The notes beneath the pieces are model-generated. The model was not told the origin of the DNA. It made no database searches and was given only the letters and a program-made list of their open reading frames with translations. From contig CAVQVM010000015.1 of the NCBI GenBank assembly GCA_963717085.1, positions 62,001 through 126,000 of the forward strand: a DNA stretch of 64,000 nucleotides, given 5' to 3'. Numbering within the stretch: the first letter of the stretch is position 1; each line of letters opens with the position of its first letter. Position numbers and translations under genes: made by a program. Positions 1 to 9,136 of this stretch are shown here, one piece after another. Source of the stretch: DASQUK01 sp963717085 (GTDB lineage Bacteria > Actinomycetota > Acidimicrobiia > Acidimicrobiales > VFJN01).

Positions 1-1
1 G

Positions 2-154
2 GTGTGGGTCAACGCACCCGACGTCCCCCACGGCGGCTGGGAGTTCTACACCGTGCTCGCCGACGACCCCGAGCCGGGCGCCGACGACGACACCGTCGGA
101 TGCTGCACCAGCGATCCGGCGGCGCCCGCCGGCGCCTGCTGCGCGACGACATGA
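2..154 (+). CDS. ArsI/CadI-like glyoxalase-fold protein, C-terminal part
   Basis: The gene enters from the left edge; about 50 C-terminal residues remain. The stretch VWVNAPDVPHGGWEFYTVLA matches the last beta strand of the ArsI/CadI branch of the VOC (glyoxalase) superfamily, which usually reads DKVWV...WEVYTV. The tail has two Cys-Cys pairs (VGCCTS and GACCATT), as in cadmium-induced CadI and the C-As lyase ArsI, where tail cysteines bind thiophilic metals. The family role is cadmium or organoarsenical handling in the cytoplasm. That role comes from family knowledge; the sequence shows only the tail. The body of the gene and any ars operon lie outside the window. Confidence 0.7.
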   Translation: MWVNAPDVPHGGWEFYTVLADDPEPGADDDTVGCCTSDPAAPAGACCATT

Positions 155-451
155 GCCCAGATCCGCCAATGAGCGGAACCGGCTCTGGAAGTCGACTCCC
201 CGAGGTACAGCCGCGGCTCCGGGTGGATCGGGTTGTCGATGCGGCCGGACTGCGGACTGGGAGCAGGTCGTTGCCTACGGCTTCCCGGTCGAGGACCTGC
301 AGGGTCGGGCCCTGGACTACCGGGTGAGGTCTGACGACCGCCGGCCCTGACATGTGCCAGGAGATGGCACGGGCATGTCACGCCTCAGCAGCATCCCCCA
401 AGCACGGCCGGCGCCGACAGCTTCCGGTCAGTCAAATAGCGGAAGGAAACC
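155..451. other. Intergenic stretch without a supported gene
   Basis: No reading frame here looks like a real protein. One frame near 255-350 reads DWEQVVAYGFPVEDLQGR, which could be a gene remnant but is too short to assign. A short inverted repeat, CATGTGCC/GGCACGGGCATG, lies at about 350-380. The leader of the next gene has a ribosome site, GGAAGGAAACC, just before the ATG at 452. Confidence 0.4.
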
Positions 452-1599
452 ATGACCACCCAAGTGAGTGAGACGAACACGTGCCTCGAGGCGGTGCGCA
501 CGTTGTCGCCCGCCATCGTGGCTCGCAGCGAGGAGATCGAACGCGGTCGGCGGGTGCCGCCGGACCTGGTTGAGGAGCTGACGGCGGCGGGCTGCTTCCG
601 GATGCTGGTGCCCCGCAGCCACGGCGGGGCCGAGCTCGACGTGCCCGCGGAGATGCGGGTGATCGAAGAGCTGGCCCGGGCCGACGGCTCGGTCGGGTGG
701 ACGGTGATGATCGGACGCTCGGCGCCGGTGTTCTTCGGGAAGCTGCCGCGCGAGACCTTCGACGCCCTGTACGCCGCGGGCCCCGACGTCATCCTCGCCG
801 GCACGGTCAACCCGACGGGCGTGGCCACCCCGGTCGACGGCGGGTTCCGGGTCACCGGCCAGTGGTCGTTCGCCAGCGGCTGCCAGCACTGCCACTGGTT
901 CATCGCCCACTGCATCGTGGACGACGGCCGCCAGCCGCCGATACGCATGATGGTGCTGCCCCCCGCCGACGTCGAGATCAAGGACACCTGGTCGGTGTCG
1001 GGCCTGTGCGGCACCGGAAGCCACGACTTCGTCGTCAACGACGCCTTCGTGCCGGCCGAACGCAGCTTCGTGCTCTGGGACGAGCCGTGCCTCGACGTCC
1101 CGCTTTGCGGATACCGGAGCTGTCGCTCGCCTCGCTCACCGTCGGTGCCGTGGCGGTCGGCATCGCCCACGGCGCCCTGGGCGAGGTCACCGACCTGGCC
1201 ACCGGGAAGGTGCCGCTGTTCAGCGACGGGACGTTGGCGTCGAACCCGCTGTTCCAGCATCAGCTCGCCGACGCCGACGCCCAGCTGCGAGCCGCCCGCG
1301 CCCTGCTGTACGCCGACGCCGAGGCGGCGTGGGCGACGGCCGTGGCCGGCACACCGTTCACCCCCGAGCACCGGGCCCGGATACGGGCCACGGCCACGTG
1401 GGTGACCACGACGGCCGCGTCGGTGGTCGACACGGCCTATACCGCCGGCGGCGGAAGCTCGATCTACTCCAGCAGCCCCCTCCAGCGCCGCCTGCGCGAC
1501 ATCCACGCCCTGACCCAGCACTTCGCGGTCAAGCTCGACACCTTCACCAAGGCGGGCGCGGTGCTGGCCGGCCAGGACGTCGACCTCACGTTCCTGTGA
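452..1599 (+). pseudogene. HpaB/HsaA-type flavin monooxygenase (acyl-CoA dehydrogenase fold), frameshifted
   Basis: The product resembles the oxygenase component of two-component flavin monooxygenases (HsaA, HpaB class), which share the acyl-CoA dehydrogenase fold and use reduced flavin from a partner reductase. From the ATG at 452 the frame runs to about residue 218 (LVPRSHGGAEL, DGSVGWTVMI, FRVTGQWSFASGC, GTGSHDFVV). It then leaves the family near 1101-1107. The C-terminal half continues one frame back as LRIPELSLASLTVGAVAVGI and ends SIYSSSPLQRRLRDIHALTQH...VDLTFL at 1599. One base lost near 1105 explains this. Read through, the length (about 380 residues) is normal. It is either a recent pseudogene or a sequence error. 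No partner reductase is seen. Confidence 0.75.
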
Positions 1600-1704
1600 C
1601 GAGCCGTAGAAGCAAACGGTGAACCGGCGCTTTCCACTTTCAGGGGATCGAGCTCGTCGTCCCCACCCGAACTCGACAAATCCTGGAAACGCCAAGGAGC
1701 ACAC

Positions 1705-2494
1705 ATGCCGGTAACGACAATCACATCCGCCGACGGAACTAACTTGGCGGCACGCCACTCGGGCCACGGTTCGCCCATGGTGCTCGTGCACGGCGCCAAC
1801 GGAGACCTCGATACCTGTGCCCTCATTGAAGGACTGCTGGCCGAGCGCCATTCCGTGTGGGTCTACTCCCGCCGGGGGCGAGGCGGCAGCGGCGATGGGC
1901 CCGACTATGCCCTCGAGCGCGAGGTCGAAGACGTGTTGGCCGTCCTCGCCGCCGCCGGCGACCGCCCCCACCTGCTCGGACATTCTGGCGGAGCGGCGTA
2001 CTGCCTCCTAGCAGCCGTGCAGCGGGCGTCGTTGCGTTCGCTCGTTCTCTACGAGCCCCCCTGCACCTCGACCGCCTGGACACAAGCATCGTCGACGACA
2101 TGCAGGCCGCCCTGGACGCCGGCAACCCGGACCGCGCCCTCAGATGGTCCTCCCCGCGGTCGGCGTCGTCGATACAGAGGTACAGGTGCTCCGATCGCTG
2201 GAGCCGGTGTGGGAGAGGCTCCGAGCGGGCGTCCGCCTCGTCCCCCGCGAACTCCGAACCGGGTTCGAGGCAATCGACATGCTGGAGGCGTTTGACCCGC
2301 CGGACATCCCGACGCTTTACCTTTTCGGAGAGGCAACGGACGCGTCAATCTTCCCGACCCCTGACGAAGTTGCCGAACTGTTGCCCAAGGCGCAGCTCCA
2401 CGGGCTTCCGGGGCAGCGGCATCTCGCCTTCGCCTTCGACCCCACGTCGGTCGCCCAGGCAGTCCTGCATTTCACGACCGCGCACGACGGTTGA
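1705..2494 (+). pseudogene. Alpha/beta hydrolase, two frameshifts
   Basis: A single-domain alpha/beta hydrolase of about 260 residues, spread over three frames. The start at 1705 follows an AAGGAG-like site. Frame one holds the oxyanion region VLVHGANGD and the nucleophile elbow LLGHSGGA (Ser in GHSGG), up to LVLYEPP near 2060. The next part, LDRLDTSIVDDMQAALDAG, lies in another frame. The last part lies in a third frame and includes DIPTLYLFGEATD and LPGQRHLAFAFDP, giving the acid and the catalytic His. Each shift is equivalent to one lost base (near 2055-2065 and 2130-2145). Substrate unknown. It follows the broken monooxygenase by about 100 bp, so the two may once have formed one catabolic unit. 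Confidence 0.75.
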
Positions 2495-2857
2495 GCGTGT
2501 TGGACGAACCGGTCTCGAACGACCGGAGAGCGCCCGCGATCGCCGGAGCAGAACGACGGCTCTCGTGCGGGCACGAAGAAGCGCCTCTCGTTGGAGAGTT
2601 CGCGGCAAGGAAGCCTCGGCGATTGATACAGATCTGCCTGATGGAGGATCTGGGCGGGCGTTGAGCGTGTGCTCGTAGCGTCCTCGGGTCTCGGTCGGCT
2701 GGCTCTCGAACTGCCTGCTGCTCGCGTGTCGGGTTGGCTTCCGAACGAAGCGCCAGCCGGCCGAGGTCCGGTCACGGCGTGGCTCGAAAGAGGCGAGCAG
2801 CACCTTCATCAGGAGTGCCCGTCGTGACGCCCACACGCGTCAACGAGGAGGACTTCC
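2495..2857 (+). ncRNA. 5' noncoding region of IS110 copy A, candidate (decayed) bridge RNA
   Basis: There is no gene in this 363-bp stretch, but it holds several inverted repeats: TCGTG/CACGA at 2563-2576, CTCTC/GAGAG at 2585-2598 with a GTTG loop, and a 14-bp pair at 2690-2703 and 2752-2765 with one mismatch. IS110-family elements carry a structured bridge RNA in the noncoding end before the transposase. Assigning that role here rests on position and folding only. Confidence 0.35.
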
Positions 2858-3887
2858 ATGACGGTGATCATCGGGATCGACCCGCACAAGGCGACCCACA
2901 CGGCGGTCGCGATCGACCGCGACGAACAACCCATCGCCACGCTGCAGGTGGTCGCTGATCGAGGCCAGACCCAGCGGCTGTTGGCCTGGGCGGCATCGTT
3001 CGGCTTCGAACGGACCTGGGCGATCGAGTCGGCCGACGGGCTGGGCAAGCTGCTGGCGCAGCAGCTGCTCGGCGCCGGCGAGCACGTTGTGGATGTGCCG
3101 CCGACGTTGTCGGCGCGGGTCCGGTTGCTGGGCTCGACCAAGGCCGCCAAGAACGACAGCAACGATGCGCTGTCGACGGCCATCGCCGGGCTGCGGCACT
3201 GCGGGCTGCGCACGGTCGGCGTCGAGGATCACACACGCGGTGATCCGCTTGTTGATCGACCGCTACGACGGCCTGGTGTCGGCCGCGGACCCAGGCCGCG
3301 TGCCGGCTCCACGCCGTGCTGCGCGAACTCATCGCCGGCGGCGCACCCAGGCGATTGTCGGCCAATCGGGCCGCCAAGCTGCTGCGGAGCGTCCATCCCG
3401 CTGGTCTGGTCGCGGTCGAGCGCAAACGGCTCGCGGTCGATCTACTGGCCGACGTGCGACGCCTCGACCGCGACATCGCCGCGACACGGTCACGCATCAC
3501 CGACGCTGTCGACGGACGTCCAAGACGACCCTGCTCGAGCTGCACGGCGTCGGACCCATCGTCGCCGCCTTCATCCTCGGCCACGTCGGCGACCCGGCCC
3601 GCTTCGCGACCCCGGAACGGTTCGCGTCCTACAACGGCACCGCCCCGATCGAGGCGTCGAGCGGCCCGCGCAAGCGGCACCGGCTCAACCCGCGCGGCAA
3701 CCGCAAGCTCAACCACGCCATGCATCTCATCGCGGTCACCCAGATCCGCAACGACACCCCCGGCCGCGTCTACTTCCAACGCAAGCTCGCCGAGGGCAAG
3801 TCGAAGAAGGAAGCCCTCCGCGCCCTGAAGCGGCGCATCAGCGACGCGGTCTGGCGCCAACTCCAAGTCGATCTCAAGCTTCGCTGA
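2858..3887 (+). pseudogene. IS110-family transposase, copy A, three frameshifts
   Basis: A DEDD-type transposase of the IS110 family. The ATG at 2858 follows GAGGAGGACTTCC. The N-terminal RuvC-like part shows GIDPHKATHTAVAID, WAIESADG and KNDSNDALS, supplying the acidic residues. The C-terminal Transposase_20 part shows LLELHGVGPIVAAFILGHVG, FASYNGTAPIEASSG and RLNPRGNRKLNHAMHLIA. The frame changes near 3232 (one extra base), near 3285 (one extra base) and near 3517 (one base lost or two gained). Read through, it has the normal length of about 345 residues. This copy cannot make an active enzyme unless these are sequence errors. It differs in sequence from copy B at 7921. Confidence 0.9.
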
Positions 3888-4234
3888 GCAGCGGGCCCGG
3901 GAGGACAATCAGGGGCGACTCTGAATCCAGCGTGGCCGGCTTGCACCCTGACACCGGCACTTCGGATCAGTCACTCCCGGACCCGACCACCACGCTACGC
4001 CCGACCGCCACCGGGCCGCTTCAACGCGCCCACGCACACCCTCTTGACACAAAGAGGCTTCGATCTCGCGCCCAGGCGTTCTGTGCTAGCGGTCCGATAG
4101 GCGGCGGGTACACGGATCGGGCAATCGGTACGCGCCTCGCGCCGCCTACCCGGCGTTCGGAGACAGCCTGGCGTCGCCTCGGGAGGACGTCGTTATGGGG
4201 CGCTCGCGGAGCATCCTGTGCTGCTCGCGAAAGG
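3888..4234 (+). mobile_element. 3' noncoding part and right flank of IS110 copy A
   Basis: No gene is seen. About 160 bp past the transposase stop comes CTCTTGACACAAAGAGGC (4041-4058), similar to CCTTGACAACCCATAGGAGC found at a matching distance after copy B. A 50-bp stretch from 4076 (CGTTCTGTGCT...AGGCGGCGGG...TCGGGCA) is also shared with copy B at 9174. This suggests that the right end of the element lies close to 4066, or that both copies hit related target sites. Confidence 0.45.
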
Positions 4235-4555
4235 TTACGCGTTGGTGGCGGTGGTCGAGCAGGAGGGGAAGACGGTGGCGGCGACGCCGATGACCGCGGC
4301 GATGAACGGTACGAGCGGCCCGGCGCGGTAGCCATCGAGAAACTCGGCGGGCGACCCGCTGGATCCGGCGACGGCGTTGATGACGGCGCCACCATGGCGA
4401 CAACGAGCGCGCCGCCGAACTGGGACGACGTATTGCGACGGGGGCAGGGCGGCCGATGCGGGGAGCGCACCGGACGTCGCCAGCGCCGCCGCGGCGCCGG
4501 CGAGCGCGGCCAACGCTCGGCCGCGACGGCGGGTGGGGCGAGCGGTCGAGCTCAT
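4235..4555 (-). CDS. Small predicted secreted protein, unknown function
   Basis: The ATG at 4555 follows a good ribosome site (GGAAGGAACGGCAA on the minus strand). The first 35 residues look like a signal peptide: basic MSSTARPTRRRGRA, an Ala-rich core, then ASAALP. The rest of the 106 residues is odd for an exported protein, with an RRRARCRH patch, and ends in a hydrophobic stretch LVPFIAAVIGVAATVF. A frameshift after the signal peptide is possible. I do not recognise the family. It lies 128 bp downstream of the AraC-type gene in the same direction. Confidence 0.4.
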   Translation of the reverse strand: MSSTARPTRRRGRALAALAGAAAALATSGALPASAALPPSQYVVPVRRRARCRHGGAVINAVAGSSGSPAEFLDGYRAGPLVPFIAAVIGVAATVFPSCSTTATNA

Positions 4556-4683
4556 TTGCCGTTCCTTCCGAGAGCGTGTGATCCCACGTCGGGTCCCGCA
4601 CGTCGCCCGGGCCGATCCGACGGGGCCACGCTCAGCCCGGGTCCCGCCCCGCCGAGCCGCGCCCGGGCCGAGGGATCGCGGTG

Positions 4684-5682
4684 TCAGGCCGTCATCAGCC
4701 GCGGGAGCTCGGGCAGCGTCTCGGGCGGTGAGCGGTGGACGGCACTTGGGGACATCCCGACCGTACGCTTGAACGCTCGGCTGAACGCGGCCTCGGACTC
4801 GTAGCCCAGCCGCGCCGCCAGCTCGGCGACCGGCACGTCGTCGTGCTGGAGCCAGTCGAGTGCCACCTGCATGCGCCATCGGGTCACGTAGCGCATGACC
4901 GGCTCGCCCACGAGCTCGGTGAAGCGGGCGGCGAAGGCCGAACGCGACATCGCCGTCGCCCGCGCCAGCGATGCCACCGACCACGGCTGCGCGGGATCGC
5001 GGTGGACGAGCGACATCGCCTGGCCGATGCGCGGGTCTTGCAGCGCGCCCAGCCAGCCGGTTTGGCCTTCGGGCTCGCGGGCGATCCACGCCCGGATCGC
5101 CTGGATCACCAGGATGTCGGACAGCCGGGTGATGACCGCTTCACCCCCGGGTCGCAGCGCGGTCGCCTCGGCGGCGATGAGGCGCAGGGTGGCGTGCATC
5201 CACTCGGTCTCGGGCACGGGCGTCGGGCCGCTCGTCGTCTCGACGACGATCATCCGCGGCAGCAGCGCCACCAGGTTGCGCGCCGCGGGATGGCCGAACC
5301 GCACCGTGCCGCAGACGAGGCTCGTCGCCGCTCCTCCGCCGCCGTGCCGGAGCACCGCGTACCGGTCGCTCATGTAGTCGTGGGGCAACGCCTCGACCCG
5401 GGGCGCAGGCGCGTCCGGGTCGCTGCGGATCCGGTGGCCCTCGCCGTGGGGCACGAGGGCGAAGTCACCCGGCCGCAAGCGGCGTGGCTCGGTGCCCTCG
5501 ACCTCGAGCCAGGCGCCGCCGACGTTCACGACGTGGAACCACAGGGAGTGCGGTTCGGGCGCCAGGGTCAGGCCCCAGGGCGCGCTCAGCTCCGAGCGGA
5601 CGTAGAAGGTGCCGGACATCCGGAGCACGTGCAGCGCCTCGCCCAGGGGATCGGGTGTGGCCCACGGGTCCTCGCCTCGCAT
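4684..5682 (-). CDS. AraC-family regulator with cupin N-terminus
   Basis: A 332-residue transcription regulator. Residues 1-200 form a cupin_6-type sensing domain (WFHVVNVGGAWLEVEG, LRPGDFALVPHGEGHRI). Residues about 225-325 carry two AraC helix-turn-helix motifs (WSVASLARATAMSRSAFAARF and VAELAARLGYESEAAFSRAF). It faces away from the NmrA-like and DUF1772 genes starting at 5831. Cupin_6 AraC regulators beside such oxidoreductases are common and usually control them, so the 148-bp gap probably holds both promoters. The effector is unknown. Confidence 0.88.
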   Translation of the reverse strand: MRGEDPWATPDPLGEALHVLRMSGTFYVRSELSAPWGLTLAPEPHSLWFHVVNVGGAWLEVEGTEPRRLRPGDFALVPHGEGHRIRSDPDAPAPRVEALPHDYMSDRYAVLRHGGGGAATSLVCGTVRFGHPAARNLVALLPRMIVVETTSGPTPVPETEWMHATLRLIAAEATALRPGGEAVITRLSDILVIQAIRAWIAREPEGQTGWLGALQDPRIGQAMSLVHRDPAQPWSVASLARATAMSRSAFAARFTELVGEPVMRYVTRWRMQVALDWLQHDDVPVAELAARLGYESEAAFSRAFKRTVGMSPSAVHRSPPETLPELPRLMTA

Positions 5683-5830
5683 GCCGCCAGTGTGCCGACC
5701 GGACCCGCCGTTCGTCCATGGCGGCTGGACGATCGGTCATGAATCAGCGACGCACAGGCATTGTTCGGCCGGCGCATCGCCCTCAGAGTGGACGCAAGCA
5801 AATGATTCGACTCACGAGAGGACCACGCAG

Positions 5831-6738
5831 ATGATCACCGTCATGGGATCCACAGGACCGACCGGCGGCGCCACCGCCCTCCGCCTGCTCGAGGCCGGCG
5901 AGCACGTCCGGGCGCTCGGCCGGTCGGCAGACGGCTCACCGCCCTGCGTGACGCCGGGGCCGAGCCGTTCTCGGTCGACGCCAGCGACGCCTCGGCGCTC
6001 ACCGAGGCGTTTCGCGGTGCCGACGCCGCCTACGTGCTGCTGCCGTTCGCACCGGAGGTGCCCGACGGGTACGCCCACATGGCCCAGCTGGGCGAGGCGA
6101 TCGTCACCGCCATCCGGGCCGCTGGTGTGCCGCACGTCGTGGCGGTGAGCGCCGTCGGCGCAGACCTGCCCAGCGGCACGGGGTACCTCACGGGCCTGTA
6201 CGCCCAGGAGCAGCGTCTGCAGACCCTCACCGACGTGGCCCACGTGCTCGCCCTCCGCCCCGGCTCGTACTTCGAGAACGCGTACGGCTGGTTGCCGGTC
6301 ATCGCCGAGGAGGGGGTCATCGCCGACTCCGTCGCTCCCGACGCCCCGCTCCCGATGATCGCGACCCGCGACGTCGGCGCCGCGGCCGCGGCGGCGCTGC
6401 GGTCACGCGACTGGACCGGCTTCGCCGTGCGCGAGCTGCTCGGGCCCCGCGACCTCACCTACGCCCAGCTCGCCCGCATGATCGGCGCCGCGATCGGCTG
6501 GCCCGACCTCGCCTACGTGCAGCTCCCGGAGGACGACCTGCGGGCCGCCCTCGCCGCTGCCGGCTGGTCGCCCGACGCCACCCGACTGCAGGTCGAGATG
6601 AACCGGGTGTTCAGCGACGGCAGCGTCGCCGCCCGAGCCACCCGCACGGCGGGCTCGACGACGCCGACGCGGTTCGAGGACTTCGCCGCCACCGACCTGG
6701 CGCCCGCGTTCGCCGCGCTCGTGGATGACGACCAGTGA
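5831..6738 (+). pseudogene. NmrA-like NAD(P)-binding protein, one frameshift
   Basis: An atypical short-chain dehydrogenase of the NmrA/HSCARG type, likely a redox sensor or quinone/NAD(P)H oxidoreductase. From the ATG at 5831 the Rossmann motif reads ITVMGSTGPTGGATALRLLE with GRSADG. The frame then shifts near 5930 (one base lost). It resumes as LTALRDAGAEPFSVDASDAS and AAYVLLPFAPEV and runs intact to VDDDQ at 6738. Read through, the length is about 302 residues, as in the family. Its stop overlaps the GTG start of the DUF1772 gene, which implies coupled translation. A sequence error is as likely as decay, because the rest of the frame is clean. Confidence 0.75.
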
Positions 6739-7214
6739 CCGGTGACCTCATCACCGTCGGGACGGTCGCCGCCGCGGTCGCGTCCGCCCTCGTGGCCGGG
6801 GTCATGTTCGCCTTCTCGACGAGCGTGATGCCTGCCCTCGGGCGGCGGCCGGCCCCCGAGGGCATCGGGGCGATGCAGGCGATGAACTCAGCCATCCTCA
6901 ACCCGGCGTTCGGGCTGGCGTTCGGCGGAGCGGCGCTGCTGTGCGCGGCGCTAGCGGTCACCGCGCCGTTCACCGTCGACGAGTCCCACGCCCTGCTGCG
7001 GGGCGTGGGTGCGGCGCTGTACGTAGTCGGCACGTTCGGCGTGACGATGGCGATCAACGTGCCGATGAACGTCGAACTCGATGCCGCCGACGCCGCAGCG
7101 CCGGAAGGTACGGCGGTCTGGCGCCGGTACCTCCGCCGGTGGACGGCGTGGAACACTCTTCGCACGATCCTCGGGGCCGCCGCCTCGGCGCTGCTGGTGA
7201 TCTCGCTGGTGTGA
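6735..7214 (+). CDS. DUF1772 (anthrone oxygenase-like) membrane protein
   Basis: A 159-residue integral membrane protein with four predicted helices (about 5-27, 50-75, 88-108 and 138-157). It matches the DUF1772 family, with GVMFAFSTSVMPAL near the start, MQAMNSAILNPAF, and INVPMNVELDA between helices three and four. Some members relate to fungal anthrone oxygenases; the bacterial role is unknown. The GTG start at 6735 overlaps the upstream stop (GTGA). Together with the NmrA-like gene and the divergent AraC gene it forms a recurrent three-gene group. Confidence 0.8.
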   Translation: MTGDLITVGTVAAAVASALVAGVMFAFSTSVMPALGRRPAPEGIGAMQAMNSAILNPAFGLAFGGAALLCAALAVTAPFTVDESHALLRGVGAALYVVGTFGVTMAINVPMNVELDAADAAAPEGTAVWRRYLRRWTAWNTLRTILGAAASALLVISLV

Positions 7215-7346
7215 ACCTGGCGGGTCGGCATGCGCGAGTGTGAGCCGGCAGGGAACCACATCAGGCGTGCCAGACCGGCCGCCTGGGCGGCGCGGCAGTC
7301 TCATTGGGCAGGCAATATTCCGAACGTTCAGGCAATTGCTTTCCTT

Positions 7347-7446
7347 GTGAGCGTGCTCGACCTCACGCCGGATCAGTTGCTGTCGACAACTCGGGCGGTT
7401 CGTAAGCGTCTGGACTTCAAGCCCGGACGGAGGGTTCCCAGGGACC
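7347..7446 (+). pseudogene. Nitroreductase, N-terminal remnant
   Basis: About 33 codons read VLDLTPDQLLSTTRAVRKRL then DF...RVPRD, which is the typical N-terminus of nitroreductase-family flavoproteins (LTxDxLLxTTRAVRKRLD, then xRPVPR). The similarity stops abruptly near 7446 and the normal continuation (ECLxLALQAPSGSN) is missing. The left end of IS110 copy B lies shortly downstream, so an insertion or deletion probably removed the rest. Confidence 0.6.
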
Positions 7447-7920
7447 AGAACCTCACTGGGATCGTTGGTAGCGCAAGCACCGGGCGACCGGCCGCGTGCG
7501 TTCGCCCTCTTGACTGACGGCCCGCACCGCACGCCCATAACGACGGACAGGGGCGCTCCCCCGTGGCGATCGACGTGTCCCAGAATGCGCGGCCGGCCCG
7601 CTCGCCCTGCGTCCCCAAGGTGCCGTTCGGGGACGGAATACCGCGCCCATATCTGCCAGTGAGACTCGGGATATGTCGTTGATCGGGGGGTCCACCAGCT
7701 CGATGGGGGTGGTGGATACGGTCAGCGGTTCCTGCGGTCGGGTCTGACTGGGGTTGTCGCACCGAGGTTGGTTGGGTGCTTGTCGACCCGGCTGTGGGGC
7801 TGGAACAAGGCACGCCCCGTTCCGGAGGGTGATCGAGCTCGCTGTTAGCCGCAGCGTGCTCGACACGGTCTCCTTCCCGGGACGTGCGTGCCACCCCTTG
7901 ACCACTTGGAGAGAGAAGGG
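7447..7920 (+). ncRNA. 5' noncoding region of IS110 copy B, candidate bridge RNA
   Basis: No protein gene is seen. The last 260 bp before the transposase contain a clean hairpin (TCCACCA at 7691-7697 and TGGTGGA at 7710-7716). They also contain two overlapping stems, GGGGC/GCCCC at 7796-7818 and GGAAC/GTTCC at 7802-7823, which could form alternative folds. IS110 elements transcribe a bridge RNA from this position to choose target and donor. ATATCTGCC at 7649-7657 recurs at 8993-9001 and may mark the element ends. Confidence 0.45.
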
Positions 7921-8967
7921 ATGGCCATGCCCATCGTAGAAGCGCGGCGTCCGGTCACCGGTGGTATCGACACCCACCTGGATGCTCATGTTGCTGCTGT
8001 CGTGGATGTCAACGGCGGTGTGCTGGGGGTCGAGTCGTTCCCGACGACCACCGCCGGGTTCGCCGAGCTGTATGACTGGCTCGTCGGGTTCGGTGAGATG
8101 GAACGGGTCGGTGTCGAGGGCACTGGTGCCTACGGCGCCGGTCTTGCTCGCCACCTGCGGGGTCGGGGGCTCGAGGTGATCGAAGTCGATCGACCCAACC
8201 GTCAAGCCCGCCGGCGGGCCGGGAAGTCCGACCCTGCCGATGCCATCGAGGCTGCTCGAGCCGTGCTCGCCGGGCGGGCCACCGGCATTGCCAAGACCGG
8301 CGACGGTCCGATCGAAGCGATGCGGTCGTTGTTGATCGCCAAACGATCCGGTCGCGAGGCACGCATCACCTGTCTCAACCAGCTCCGCCACCTCGGTTTC
8401 TGCGGTCCCGATGGCCTGCGAGAAGCGTTTCGCGGGGTTCCCCGCAAAGCGCTGGCCGCACGGGCCGCTGGGCTGCGACCTCGTGCCGGCAGCGACGACG
8501 TCACCTACGCCACCAAGCTGGCGATGCGCACCCTGGGCCGGCGGGTGCTGGCCATCGAAGCCGACAACACCGAACTCGACACCCTGCTCGCCGACCTCGT
8601 TGAGACCACCGCTGGGGGGCTGCTCGCCGTCCAGGGTGTCGGCGTCGACACCGCCGCCATCCTGCTCGTGGCCGCGGGTGATAACCCCGAGCGGATCCGA
8701 AGCGAGGCCGCGTGGGCGCACCTGTGCGGTGTCGCACCCCTGCCGGCATCGTCAGGCAAACTCACCCGCCATCGACTCAACCGGGGCGGGAACCGTCAAG
8801 CCAACCATGCGCTGTGGCGGATCGTGTTCACCCGCTTGGCATCCGATCCCCGCACCCACGCCTACGTCGAGCGCCGTCTCAACCAAGGACGCTCCAAGCC
8901 CGAGATCACCCGCGTGCTCAAGCGCTACGTCGCCCGCGAGGTCTACCGGCACCTCCCCCGCGCCTGA
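7921..8967 (+). CDS. IS110-family transposase, copy B, intact
   Basis: A complete 348-residue DEDD recombinase of the IS110 family. The ATG at 7921 follows GAGAGAAGGG; an earlier in-frame GTG at 7888 has no such site. The RuvC-like part shows GGIDTHLDAHVAAVVD, VGVEGTGAYGAGLA and GKSDPADAIEAAR (Asp, Glu, Asp, Asp). The C-terminal part shows LLAVQGVGVDTAAILLVAAG, WAHLCGVAPLPASSGK and RLNRGGNRQANHALWRI. The Ser near the start of that part (PASSG) is the residue used for covalent DNA attachment in studied relatives. This is the only intact transposase in the window and may be active. Confidence 0.95.
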   Translation: MAMPIVEARRPVTGGIDTHLDAHVAAVVDVNGGVLGVESFPTTTAGFAELYDWLVGFGEMERVGVEGTGAYGAGLARHLRGRGLEVIEVDRPNRQARRRAGKSDPADAIEAARAVLAGRATGIAKTGDGPIEAMRSLLIAKRSGREARITCLNQLRHLGFCGPDGLREAFRGVPRKALAARAAGLRPRAGSDDVTYATKLAMRTLGRRVLAIEADNTELDTLLADLVETTAGGLLAVQGVGVDTAAILLVAAGDNPERIRSEAAWAHLCGVAPLPASSGKLTRHRLNRGGNRQANHALWRIVFTRLASDPRTHAYVERRLNQGRSKPEITRVLKRYVAREVYRHLPRA

Positions 8968-8971
8968 GATC

Positions 8972-9049
8972 TGGGGCGGCGGGCCTGGCCCGATATCTGC
9001 CTGACGCCGACCGGCTGTCCTTCGAACGATCTGCCGGCCCGCCGCCCCA
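8972..9049. repeat. 14-bp perfect inverted repeat after transposase B
   Basis: TGGGGCGGCGGGCC at 8972-8985 pairs perfectly with GGCCCGCCGCCCCA at 9036-9049 around a 50-bp loop. It begins four bases after the transposase stop. It could be a terminator, or a structure at the right end of the element. Confidence 0.7.
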
Positions 9050-9136
9050 ACCTCATCACCGGAAACGCATGGCCTGATAAGAGCTCGCCCTCCACGCCGA
9101 GTGGCCCATCACTGGTCTGCCAGCAAACCCGGAGCA

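Noticed and set aside
2858..3887. Programmed frameshifting in IS110 copy A
   Set aside because: There are three shifts in both directions, without slippery sequences, and IS110 transposases are normally one frame.
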